Notes under the pieces: generated by a model
Database searches by the model: none
What the model was told of the DNA's origin: nothing
The model's input: the letters and a program-made list of their open reading frames with translations, nothing else
In this document: piece by piece, positions 1-6,707 of the stretch
Position numbering within the stretch: the first letter of the stretch is position 1
How the letters are laid out: each line of letters begins with the position of its first letter
Position numbers and translations under genes: made by a program
Origin: Lachnospiraceae bacterium
GTDB lineage: Bacteria > Bacillota > Clostridia > Lachnospirales > Lachnospiraceae
DNA length: 10,945 bases
Assembly (NCBI GenBank): GCA_014804185.1
Contig: JAAVAG010000091.1
Span: 1-10,945 of the forward strand
Direction of reading: 5' to 3'

Positions 1-33
1 GTACAACTTGCCACAATTATCTGCATTTTTATA

Positions 34-62
34 TTGCTGATGATACCATAAGAATATATAAT
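34..62 (+). promoter_or_regulatory. Sigma-A promoter of the two-helix membrane protein
   Basis: TTGCTG at 34-39 and a perfect TATAAT at 57-62 are separated by 17 bases. This would start transcription near position 69 and leave a leader of about 40 bases before the ATG at 110. The -10 box is consensus and the -35 matches mainly in its TTG. The surrounding 110 bases are AT-rich and hold no other feature I can see. Confidence 0.6.
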
Positions 63-96
63 ATACATATTGAACTGAAGTAGTCATAAAAATTTT

Positions 97-100
97 GAGG
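97..100 (+). promoter_or_regulatory. Ribosome binding site that sets the first gene's start
   Basis: GAGG sits 9 bases before the ATG at 110. An in-frame TTG at 95 would extend the protein by five residues, but it overlaps this Shine-Dalgarno sequence and has no site of its own, so the ATG at 110 is preferred. Confidence 0.6.
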
Positions 101-109
101 TATCTGTCC

Positions 110-622
110 ATGAAAAAATGCACCATCGGATTATTTGCCAAAATCGTCGCCTTTTTGCTATTTTCACTGTTTTTTGTTCCACTGACAGGCTTTTCCCTGT
201 ACATGGCTTTCTTTTATCCTCAGGCCACCTCCGATGAAAAGCTGCTGTTTCTGGCAAGCACAATCCTGTTTGGAGGTCTTGTCATCTTTGCCGTTTACCG
301 CACATTCTACTTAGGACTTGTCTGGGCGGAGTATGACGCAGTCAAGATCATCTTTCACTACTCCCGCCGGGAGCAGTACACATTCAAATGGGAACAAATT
401 CCGGGAAACGGGATACAGATTGTGCCGGGAAACGGTGGGTATGTGTTTTGCATCACCGCAGACGGCCGCCAGCGTAAAATCCCTTTCAACCGGCTGTCGA
501 AAGGATATAAGGATCTTGAAAAAATGCTTGGATCCACCGGGGTACTGCATCGGATCGGCGTATTGACCAAGGAAGATCTCAAAAATATCGCAGACCAGAT
601 TTTCGGGCCGTTTGGTAAGTAG
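110..622 (+). CDS. Two-helix membrane protein with possible PH-like cytoplasmic domain
   Basis: This is a 170-residue protein that I do not recognise by name. Two hydrophobic segments (about residues 8-35 and 45-65) form a helical hairpin at the N-terminus. The remaining 105 residues are soluble and rich in alternating beta-type stretches. They include a WEQI segment, a G-x-G turn, and a basic DGRQRKIP strand followed by a C-terminal helix. This layout resembles small bacterial two-helix proteins with a YcxB- or bPH-like C-terminal domain. That is an inference from overall shape, not from a diagnostic motif. The start is the ATG at 110, chosen for its GAGG site 9 bases upstream. It has its own promoter, is probably transcribed alone, and ends 99 bases before the end of the convergent carB. 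Function unknown. Confidence 0.75.
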   Translation: MKKCTIGLFAKIVAFLLFSLFFVPLTGFSLYMAFFYPQATSDEKLLFLASTILFGGLVIFAVYRTFYLGLVWAEYDAVKIIFHYSRREQYTFKWEQIPGNGIQIVPGNGGYVFCITADGRQRKIPFNRLSKGYKDLEKMLGSTGVLHRIGVLTKEDLKNIADQIFGPFGK

Positions 623-638
623 TAATTCCGCCTATGTG

Positions 639-708
639 GTTGCAATCCAAAAGATCCAGCCTGCATGCAATTTATTGCAATGTAGACTGGATCTTTTGGA
701 TTAGCAAC
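639..708. terminator. Long hairpin, probable bidirectional terminator
   Basis: Bases 639-659 pair with 687-708 over 21 bp, with a single bulged A at 703. The stem continues after a C/A mismatch (660/686) through ten more pairs (661-670 with 675-685, one bulged A at 680) to a TTTA loop at 671-674. The outer stem carries AAAA at 649-652 and TTTT at 694-697, so each strand reads a T-run on its downstream arm. It begins 16 bases after the stop of the plus-strand gene and 13 bases after the carB stop on the other strand, so it can serve both. There is no long T-tract outside the stem, and 31 bp is longer than usual for an intrinsic terminator. A small dispersed palindromic repeat is the alternative. 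Confidence 0.65.
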
Positions 709-721
709 ACTTAGTTATCTT

Positions 722-3700
722 CTATTTATCCCGAATCTGTCCGTGCAGCTTTTGCAGAGAATGTACCTCTCCGTTGCCTGCTTTCTGCACATACAGGATT
801 CCCTCTACGGTAGCCCTGGCGGCAGCGATGGTGGTCATATAAGGAATCTTCGCCTTGATGGCGGCCTTTCTCAGATAGCTGTCGTCGTGCACGCTTTCGT
901 CTCCCACAGGAGAGTTGATAATCAGATCGATGTCACCGTTGGTGATCAGATCCAGCACATTGGGTCTGCCCTCATAGAGTTTCTTCACCGGCGCGGCCGG
1001 AATACCTGCCTCACGCAGCAGCATACAGGTGTTTTCTGTGGCCAGAATCCGGAATCCAGCCTCATGGAAAGCCCGTCCCACTTCCACCACTTCCGCCTTG
1101 TCTCTGCGGTTTACGCTGATCAGCACCGTACCTCCAAGAGGCAGTCTGGTCTGTGTGGCCTCCTGCGCCTTGAAGAACGCCTCTCCTATGGAAGCGGAGA
1201 GCCCCAACACCTCGCCTGTGGAGCGCATCTCAGGTCCGAGAAGCGGATCCACCTCAGGGAACATGTTAAACGGGAACACCGCCTCTTTCACTCCGTAATA
1301 GGGTATCTCCTGCTCTTTCAGTCCCGGCACAGGGGAGGGCCTTCCCGTGATATCCGATGTAATAATCTCTGTCGCCAGGGGAACCATACGGATATTGCAC
1401 ACCTTGGACACCAGAGGGACGGTGCGGGACGCTCTGGGATTGGCCTCCAGCACGTATACCCTGCCGTTCTCAATGGCATACTGCATATTCATCAGTCCCC
1501 TGACATGCATCTCCTCGGCTATCTTTCTGGTATATTCCTTAATTGTCGCCACATTCTCCTCTGATATATGTCTGGAAGGAATGATGCAGGCGGAATCACC
1601 GGAGTGAATTCCGGCAAGTTCAATATGTTCCATAACAGCGGGCACAAAAGCGTGAGTGCCGTCGCTGATGGCGTCTGCCTCGCACTCGGTAGCATGATTC
1701 AGGAAACGGTCGATGAGAATCGGCCGGTCCGGCGTCACGCCAACGGCAGCATGCATATAATCGGTGAGGCTGGCGTCATGGTATACAACCTCCATCCCCC
1801 GTCCGCCCAGCACGTAGGAAGGGCGCACCATTACGGGATATCCGATGCGATGGGCGATCTCCAGCGCTTCCTCAACGGTGGTGGCCATGCCGGACTCCGG
1901 CATGGGAATCTCCAGTTTCTCCATCATGGCACGGAACAGATCCCGATCCTCCGCCAAATCAATAACGGACGGGGCGGTTCCCAGGATACGCACGCCGTTT
2001 TTCTCCAGATCCGCGGCCAGATTCAGCGGCGTCTGTCCGCCAAACTGGGCGATCACGCCCACAGGCTGCTCTTTCTTATAGATGCTCAGCACATCCTCCA
2101 GCGTCAGCGGCTCAAAATAAAGCTTATCCGATGTGTCATAGTCCGTGGACACCGTCTCGGGATTGCAGTTGACAATAATCGTCTCAAAACCCAGCTTGCG
2201 CAATGCCAGAGAAGCATGTACACAGCAATAGTCAAACTCAATTCCCTGTCCGATACGGTTGGGTCCCCCGCCCAGGATCATGACCTTGGGCTTGTCGGTG
2301 CGAACCGGATTTTTGTCCGCAGCGTTATAGGTGGAATAATAGTAGGCGCTGTCCGGCGTCCCGCTTACATGGACACCCTCCCAGGCCTCCTCCACGCCCA
2401 GAGCAATGCGGCGCTCCCGGATGACCTGCTCCGGAACATTCAGCAGAATGCTCAGATATTTATCCGAAAATCCGTCTTTCTTCGCCCGGATCAGCTGGCC
2501 ATCCGCCGGAAGTCCTCCCCGGCACTCCTGCAGAGCAAGTTCCTCCTCCGCCAGTTCTTTCATCTGTTCAATAAACCATTTTTTCACATGGGTGATCTCG
2601 TGAATTTCCTCGGCGGTGGCGCCCTTTTTCAGCGCCTCATACATGGCAAAATGCCGTTCGCTGGAGGGCGTCAGCAGCATCCGCAGCAGCTGCTCTTTCG
2701 ATTTCTCCTCCAGCTTCGGAATCTGTCCCAGACCATACCGACCCGTTTCCAGGGAACGAATCGCTTTCTGGAAAGCCTCCTTGTAATTTTTACCGATGCT
2801 CATCACCTCGCCTACGGCGCGCATCTGTGTGCCCAGTTTATCCTCCACGCCCTTAAATTTCTCAAAGGCCCAGCGGGCAAATTTGATCACCACATAATCC
2901 CCGCCCGGCACATACCTGTCCAAAGTGCCGTATTTCCCGCAGGGAATATCTTTCAGTGTCAGTCCCGAAGCCAGCATGGCGCTGACCAGAGCGATGGGAA
3001 AACCGGTGGCTTTGGAGGCCAGCGCGGAAGAACGGGATGTTCTGGGATTGATCTCTATCACAATAATCCTGTCGCTCACCGGATCATGGGCAAACTGCAC
3101 GTTGGTTCCGCCAATCACCTGCACGGACTCCACAATACGGTACGCCTGCTCCTGAAGTCTCTTCTGCAGTTCCTCCGGGATGGTGAGCATGGGGGCCGCA
3201 CAGAAAGAGTCGCCCGTATGTACACCCATGGGATCGATGTTTTCGATAAAGCAGACCGTGATCATGCTGCCGTCCGCATCGCGTACCACTTCCAGTTCCA
3301 GTTCCTCCCATCCCAGAATGGACTCCTCCACCAGAACCTGTCCCACTAAAGAAGCCTGCAGACCTCTGGCACAGACCGTGCGCAGTTCATCCTTATTATA
3401 TACCAGTCCGCCGCCGGCGCCGCCCATGGTGTACGCGGGCCGAAGAACCACCGGGTAGCCAAGCCTGTCCGCAATCTGCAGGGCCTCCTCCACAGTATAG
3501 GCCACCTCGCTCCTGGCCATCTCTATGCCAATGGCATTCATTGCATTCTTAAATTCGATGCGATCCTCTCCGCGCTCAATGGCATCCACCTGCACGCCGA
3601 TCACTTTCACCTGATATTTCTCCAGGATTCCCGCGCTGGCAAGTTCCGCACATAAATTCAGCCCCGACTGGCCTCCCAGATTGGGCAGCAGCGCGTCCGG

Positions 3701-3946
3701 GCGCTCTTTGGCGATGATCTGCTCCAGACGCTCCTTGTTCAGCGGTTCTATGTAGGTGACATCCGCCATCTCAGGATCCGTCATAATGGTAGCCGGATTG
3801 GAATTCACCAGTACAATCTCATAACCAAGCTTTTTCAGCGCCTTACAGGCCTGTGTACCGGAATAGTCAAATTCGCAGGCCTGACCGATAATGATGGGGC
3901 CCGAGCCTATGATCAGCACTTTATGGATATCAGTTCTCTGCGGCAT
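722..3946 (-). CDS. carB: Carbamoyl-phosphate synthase large subunit
   Basis: CarB condenses bicarbonate, ammonia (channelled from the glutaminase subunit CarA) and two ATP to carbamoyl phosphate in the cytosol. This feeds pyrimidine and arginine synthesis. The 1074 residues match the usual length of about 1070. The carboxy-phosphate half begins with KVLIIGSGPIIIGQACEFDYSG. Its first ATP-grasp fold carries the EINPR metal-binding motif at E298/N300. An oligomerisation region spans about 400-550. The carbamoyl-phosphate half restarts with KVMILGGGPNRIGQGIEFDY and carries the second motif, EANPR, at E834/N836. The last ~140 residues are the MGS-like allosteric domain. A GAGGAGG site lies 7 bases before the ATG. 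The duplicated halves are intact and no frameshift is visible. carA is not adjacent on either side, so this copy appears to be transcribed alone. I do not see a PyrR-type attenuator in the short leader. Confidence 0.98.
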   Translation of the reverse strand: MPQRTDIHKVLIIGSGPIIIGQACEFDYSGTQACKALKKLGYEIVLVNSNPATIMTDPEMADVTYIEPLNKERLEQIIAKERPDALLPNLGGQSGLNLCAELASAGILEKYQVKVIGVQVDAIERGEDRIEFKNAMNAIGIEMARSEVAYTVEEALQIADRLGYPVVLRPAYTMGGAGGGLVYNKDELRTVCARGLQASLVGQVLVEESILGWEELELEVVRDADGSMITVCFIENIDPMGVHTGDSFCAAPMLTIPEELQKRLQEQAYRIVESVQVIGGTNVQFAHDPVSDRIIVIEINPRTSRSSALASKATGFPIALVSAMLASGLTLKDIPCGKYGTLDRYVPGGDYVVIKFARWAFEKFKGVEDKLGTQMRAVGEVMSIGKNYKEAFQKAIRSLETGRYGLGQIPKLEEKSKEQLLRMLLTPSSERHFAMYEALKKGATAEEIHEITHVKKWFIEQMKELAEEELALQECRGGLPADGQLIRAKKDGFSDKYLSILLNVPEQVIRERRIALGVEEAWEGVHVSGTPDSAYYYSTYNAADKNPVRTDKPKVMILGGGPNRIGQGIEFDYCCVHASLALRKLGFETIIVNCNPETVSTDYDTSDKLYFEPLTLEDVLSIYKKEQPVGVIAQFGGQTPLNLAADLEKNGVRILGTAPSVIDLAEDRDLFRAMMEKLEIPMPESGMATTVEEALEIAHRIGYPVMVRPSYVLGGRGMEVVYHDASLTDYMHAAVGVTPDRPILIDRFLNHATECEADAISDGTHAFVPAVMEHIELAGIHSGDSACIIPSRHISEENVATIKEYTRKIAEEMHVRGLMNMQYAIENGRVYVLEANPRASRTVPLVSKVCNIRMVPLATEIITSDITGRPSPVPGLKEQEIPYYGVKEAVFPFNMFPEVDPLLGPEMRSTGEVLGLSASIGEAFFKAQEATQTRLPLGGTVLISVNRRDKAEVVEVGRAFHEAGFRILATENTCMLLREAGIPAAPVKKLYEGRPNVLDLITNGDIDLIINSPVGDESVHDDSYLRKAAIKAKIPYMTTIAAARATVEGILYVQKAGNGEVHSLQKLHGQIRDK

Positions 3947-3952
3947 GTTATT

Positions 3953-3960
3953 ACCTCCTC
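3953..3960 (-). promoter_or_regulatory. Strong ribosome binding site of carB
   Basis: On the minus strand the sequence reads GAGGAGGT, close to the full anti-16S complement, and ends 6-7 bases before the ATG at 3946. It fixes the carB start. Confidence 0.85.
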
Positions 3961-4007
3961 GTCGTGTGTCTTATGTCACGTATCTGAATATCTGCACATA
4001 TCGTTTT

Positions 4008-4036
4008 ATTATATCATAACTCTGTCTGTTTTACAA
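4008..4036 (-). promoter_or_regulatory. Sigma-A promoter of carB
   Basis: On the minus strand, TTGTAA (4036-4031) is followed after 17 bases by a perfect TATAAT (4013-4008). Transcription would start near 4001 and give a leader of about 55 bases, too short for a classical PyrR antiterminator/terminator pair. The nine-base arms TATCTGAAT (3981-3989) and ATTCAGATA (4053-4061) form an inverted repeat that brackets the promoter. Confidence 0.7.
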
Positions 4037-4097
4037 ATACAGAAATTGCGGGATTCAGATATTTTTCAGCACCCTTTTCTTTGCGCCGACAATACGG

Positions 4098-4103
4098 TAT
4101 AAT
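4098..4103 (+). promoter_or_regulatory. -10 box of the HdeD-like/sulfatase operon
   Basis: A perfect TATAAT lies 47 bases before the ATG at 4150. At the expected distance the -35 region (about 4075-4081, TTTTCTT) is poor, so this promoter may need an activator or be weak. It points away from the carB promoter, with about 60 bases between the two elements. Confidence 0.5.
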
Positions 4104-4149
4104 AGACAGAGAAGAAATCGGAATAACATACTGACCGAGGAGTATCCAT

Positions 4150-4665
4150 ATGAAGCACACGCAAAAACTGATTTATTGCATTTTCCCTATAATCGGCCTG
4201 ATCTGCATTTTCTTTTCGGATCACATCACCGCCTTGCTGCCCTACCTGCTTGGCAGCGCAATGACGGCCGCCGGTATACTGCGGGTGGCAGACTGTCTGC
4301 GTTCCATGCCCCATCCCGAACAGGACTACGGCAGGTTGTCCCTTGGACTGATCTGGCTGGTAGTGGGAATCATGTTTCTCATTCAGGGCCAGAACGCTAT
4401 CGGAGCCGTCGGAACCGTATGGGCAATCATCGGCATCCGCAAAGCTGCCCAGTCTCTCGACCAGATGTTCCAGCAGATCCATAAGAAAGAGCATTTCGCC
4501 CTGCCCGCTCTCACTTTTGTTGTGAGAATGACGCTGGCTCTGGCACTTCTCTTTCATCCGTTTGAGAAGTTTTCCTCCCATATTGTGATTCTTGGTTTCG
4601 AACTCATTGCTATCAGCTTCGGTTTCTCCGACAGGCACATCTCCGTCGGGGAATCGGATGACTAA
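4150..4665 (+). CDS. HdeD/DUF308-like six-helix membrane protein
   Basis: This 171-residue integral membrane protein has about six hydrophobic segments, near residues 6-22, 26-47, 64-82, 85-102, 117-137 and 143-160. They are joined by very short loops, and glycine-rich helices recur in pairs (LLPYLLGSAMTAAGILR and GAVGTVWAIIGIRKA). This is the pattern of the HdeD (DUF308) family. Its E. coli member is linked to acid resistance, but most relatives have no assigned role. The ATG at 4150 has GAGGAG at 4137-4142, 7 bases upstream. The stop is 14 bases before the sulfatase start, so the two are very likely co-transcribed. Whether it helps sulfate or substrate movement is not shown by the sequence. 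Family assignment is by topology and helix pattern, hence moderate confidence. Confidence 0.75.
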   Translation: MKHTQKLIYCIFPIIGLICIFFSDHITALLPYLLGSAMTAAGILRVADCLRSMPHPEQDYGRLSLGLIWLVVGIMFLIQGQNAIGAVGTVWAIIGIRKAAQSLDQMFQQIHKKEHFALPALTFVVRMTLALALLFHPFEKFSSHIVILGFELIAISFGFSDRHISVGESDD

Positions 4666-4679
4666 AATACGGAGGCACT

Positions 4680-6125
4680 ATGACGCAAAAAAACAGTAAC
4701 CCAAACATCCTGCTGATCATGACCGATCAGATGCGGGGAGACTGCATGGGAATTGCAGGACATCCCGATGTAAAAACGCCTTATCTGGACCATCTTGCGG
4801 CCACCGGTGCTCGCTATACCAATGCTTATACGGCCTGCCCAAGCTGTATTCCCGCCCGCTGCGCCCTGCACACAGGCTTGAGCCAGGAACATCACGGCCG
4901 GGTAGGATACCGGGACAGAGTGGCATGGAACTATCCCGTCACCATGGCGGGAGAACTCGCAAAAGCAGGATATTACACCCAATGCGTGGGAAAAATGCAT
5001 GTCCATCCCCTGCGAAATCTCATGGGGTTTCATCACATTGAGCTCCATGACGGTTATCTCCATGCTTATCGCAGCGGAAATATTCCCTACGCGGAAAATC
5101 AGAGAGTTGCCGACGATTACTTCTACTGGCTGAAAACACAGCTTGGAATTGACAGGGATGTAACGGACTGCGGACTGGAATGTAATTCTTTCACCGCCCG
5201 GCCATGGATATATGAAGAACGACTGCATCCCACCAATTGGGTGACGGACCGGTCCATTGACTTTCTGCGGCGCAGGGACCGCTCAGTGCCCTTTTTCCTG
5301 ATGTCCTCTTATCTGCGTCCTCACCCGCCCTTTGACGCACCTGAATGCTTTTTTGACCTTTACCGCCATAAGGAACTAACGCCTCCCCCCATCGGCGACT
5401 GGGCGGACACAGAGCGATTAAACCGAATGGGCCGTCTGACGGATGCCGATACCGGCTCCTGTGATCCGGAACTGATGCGTCAGGCCCGTATTGGATATTA
5501 TGCCTGCATCAGCCACCTGGACAACCAGATCGGGCGGCTGCTCGACGCCCTGAAAGACGACGGCTCTTACTCCAATACCGTTATCCTTTTTACCTCCGAT
5601 CACGGAGAATTGCTGGGGGATCACCATACTTTTCGAAAGACCCGCCCCTACCAGGGCAGCATTCATATTCCTCTCCTGCTCGCCAATGCCCCGGGAGTCA
5701 CTCCCGGCACAGTGTCTGACCGGCTGACGGAACTGCGTGATATCCTCCCGACACTGATGCAGCTGGCAGGCTGCAGGCCGCCGGAGGGGATCGACGGCTG
5801 TTCCCTGCTTGGCGGCTGCGAAAGGGAATACCTGCACGGAGAACACAGCGGCGGAGATCTGGGCAATCAGTATATTGTCACCAAAACGGACAAATACTGC
5901 TGGTTTATGCAGTCCGGTCGGGAGCAGTACTTTCGCCTGGACAGAGATCCCACGGAACTGCATGACGCCATTAACGATCCTGACTGTCAGGAAAGGATCG
6001 CCTGCCTGCGTCAAATCCTCATACGGGAACTGACAGGAAGAGAGGAAGGCTATACGGACGGCGCCCGGCTGATTCCCGGCAGACCGCAGAAAAGCTGCCT
6101 TTCTTTTCTGCCTGCAGCGGACTGA
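4680..6125 (+). CDS. Cys-type sulfatase (S1 family), cytosolic
   Basis: This is a 481-residue hydrolase of the alkaline-phosphatase/sulfatase superfamily. The signature C-x-P-x-R-x4-T-G is present as CIPARCALHTG starting at C56, with R60. C56 would be oxidised to formylglycine and attack the sulfate ester. Other expected active-site residues are visible: D16 in the N-terminal MTDQ motif, K105 and H107 in GKMH, H215 in RPHPPF, D307-H308 in TSDHGE, and K320 soon after. There is no signal peptide, so the enzyme should act on an imported sulfated small molecule or sugar. As a Cys-type enzyme in a presumed anaerobe it needs the radical-SAM maturase anSME, which is not encoded here. GGAGG (4671-4675) lies only 4 bases before the ATG. 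Phosphonate monoester hydrolases share this fold and motif, so the true substrate is open. Confidence 0.92.
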   Translation: MTQKNSNPNILLIMTDQMRGDCMGIAGHPDVKTPYLDHLAATGARYTNAYTACPSCIPARCALHTGLSQEHHGRVGYRDRVAWNYPVTMAGELAKAGYYTQCVGKMHVHPLRNLMGFHHIELHDGYLHAYRSGNIPYAENQRVADDYFYWLKTQLGIDRDVTDCGLECNSFTARPWIYEERLHPTNWVTDRSIDFLRRRDRSVPFFLMSSYLRPHPPFDAPECFFDLYRHKELTPPPIGDWADTERLNRMGRLTDADTGSCDPELMRQARIGYYACISHLDNQIGRLLDALKDDGSYSNTVILFTSDHGELLGDHHTFRKTRPYQGSIHIPLLLANAPGVTPGTVSDRLTELRDILPTLMQLAGCRPPEGIDGCSLLGGCEREYLHGEHSGGDLGNQYIVTKTDKYCWFMQSGREQYFRLDRDPTELHDAINDPDCQERIACLRQILIRELTGREEGYTDGARLIPGRPQKSCLSFLPAAD

Positions 6126-6140
6126 GCAGACTGCGATAAA

Positions 6141-6168
6141 ATGCGGGGGAGACCGAATCTCCCCTCAT
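6141..6168 (+). terminator. Hairpin after the sulfatase gene, weak terminator
   Basis: GGGGAGA (6146-6152) pairs with TCTCCCC (6158-6164) around a CCGAA loop. ATG/CAT may add three outer pairs. It starts 15-20 bases after the sulfatase stop, where a terminator is expected, but the following bases (TCATTC) give no real T-tract. Confidence 0.5.
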
Positions 6169-6224
6169 TCAAAGGCATAAGAATACATTTGACAGTATGT
6201 GTGTGTTATCGCAGAAATACCATT

Positions 6225-6263
6225 GCAGAGTTAAAAAAATATGACCGGCAGAGTTAAAAAAAT
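6225..6263 (+). repeat. Pair of 16-bp A-tract direct repeats
   Basis: GCAGAGTTAAAAAAAT occurs at 6225-6240 and again, identically, at 6248-6263. The repeats are 23 bases apart start to start, about two helical turns. They end 18 bases before a strong promoter -35 box. The placement suits an UP-element-like or curved region, or a pair of operator sites. This is inference. Confidence 0.7.
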
Positions 6264-6281
6264 TTTTACTCACAAAACTTC

Positions 6282-6310
6282 TTGCACCATCCTGTTTGAT
6301 ATGCTACAAT
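6282..6310 (+). promoter_or_regulatory. Strong extended -10 promoter in the gene-poor gap
   Basis: TTGCAC (6282-6287) and TACAAT (6305-6310) are separated by 17 bases, and a TG one base ahead of the -10 (6302-6303) makes it an extended -10 promoter. Transcription would start near 6317. No convincing intact gene follows. Either it once served the decayed frame at 6345, makes a non-coding RNA, or provides a leader of about 390 bases to the coiled-coil gene at 6708. Confidence 0.6.
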
Positions 6311-6344
6311 GGCTATGTTTCAATTTCATGGAGGAAAGAGAGAA

Positions 6345-6473
6345 ATCTCGTCGTCTAAACTTTCCATCAAAGTATATTTCATTTTCATTGTTCCATTCTT
6401 TATTTATTCCATTATCTGCCATATTTTGAAAGATCGCACATACTGTTTACTGTTTTATTGTCGGCAATTTTAA
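6345..6473 (+). pseudogene. Possible decayed membrane-protein N-terminus
   Basis: The frame ending at TAA 6471-6473 reads SSSKLSIKVYFIF then IVPFFIYSIICHIL and a basic tail: a short basic N-terminus followed by one hydrophobic helix. This is the usual start of a membrane sensor or similar protein. A GGAGG site (6330-6334) lies about 10 bases before position 6345, where the codon is ATC rather than ATG. One base change there would give a normal start. The frame stops after 42 codons. The only upstream in-frame ATG (6315) lies at the predicted transcription start. I read this as a possible remnant. A chance hydrophobic frame in AT-rich DNA cannot be excluded, and no family can be named. Confidence 0.25.
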
Positions 6474-6619
6474 CCTCTCAGCAGAATCAGTTCATCTTCC
6501 TCCCGCAGGGGCATTATCTCGTCCTTTCTGTGGTTTCAACATTTATCCAACACTTCTATAACACTGTTTTGTGCGTGTCCGTTATATAGACGGCTTAATT
6601 TCTCAATACACCTCCCCTG
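6470..6619 (-). pseudogene. Possible decayed C-terminal coding fragment
   Basis: One minus-strand frame reads IEKLSRLYNGHAQNSVIEVL then DKC, a single in-frame TGA at 6538-6536, then NHRKDEIMPLREEDELILLRG and a TAA stop at 6472-6470. The composition on both sides of the TGA (charged, amphipathic, few rare residues) looks like real protein, and TGA could have come from a TGG tryptophan codon. The frame is closed by another TGA at 6622-6620 and has no plausible start. I cannot name a family. It is listed because the two flanking segments stay in one frame, but 50 codons are few and chance remains possible. Confidence 0.22.
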
Positions 6620-6707
6620 TCACCTTGATAACTGAATAGACTTTACCCCCGGGCTGTGATGTACTTACCACACTTAATGAAAAAAAATCGCAAAGGAGCG
6701 TGATAGA

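Larger units (their letters stand above)
6126..6707. other. Gene-poor stretch between sulfatase and coiled-coil gene
   Basis: About 580 bases with no intact gene I can support. It contains the weak hairpin after the sulfatase, the two A-tract repeats, the strong promoter and the two possible coding remnants listed separately. The last 90 bases before 6708 hold a TTGATAACTGAATAG segment (6625-6639) and a run of eight A's (6680-6687), but no clear promoter for the coiled-coil gene. Confidence 0.6.

Noticed and set aside
1568..3349. A 593-codon open frame antisense to carB
   Set aside because: It lies wholly within the highly conserved carB coding region. Its translation is rich in His, Arg and Gln without domain-like order, and no ribosome site supports it. 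Long antisense frames are a by-product of carB codon use.
3947..4007. Possible PyrR attenuator or riboswitch in the carB leader
   Set aside because: The predicted leader is only about 55 bases. I see neither the PyrR-binding loop consensus nor a terminator hairpin in it.
6241..6429. A 62-codon plus-strand frame starting inside the A-tract repeats
   Set aside because: Its ATG lies upstream of the strong promoter and has no ribosome site. The translation is not protein-like before the last AT-rich part.
6622..6640. CCTTGATAACTGAATAG resembles the TTGAAAACTGAATA element of Firmicute rRNA spacers
   Set aside because: No rRNA or tRNA sequence lies nearby and the match is partial, so it is most likely chance.
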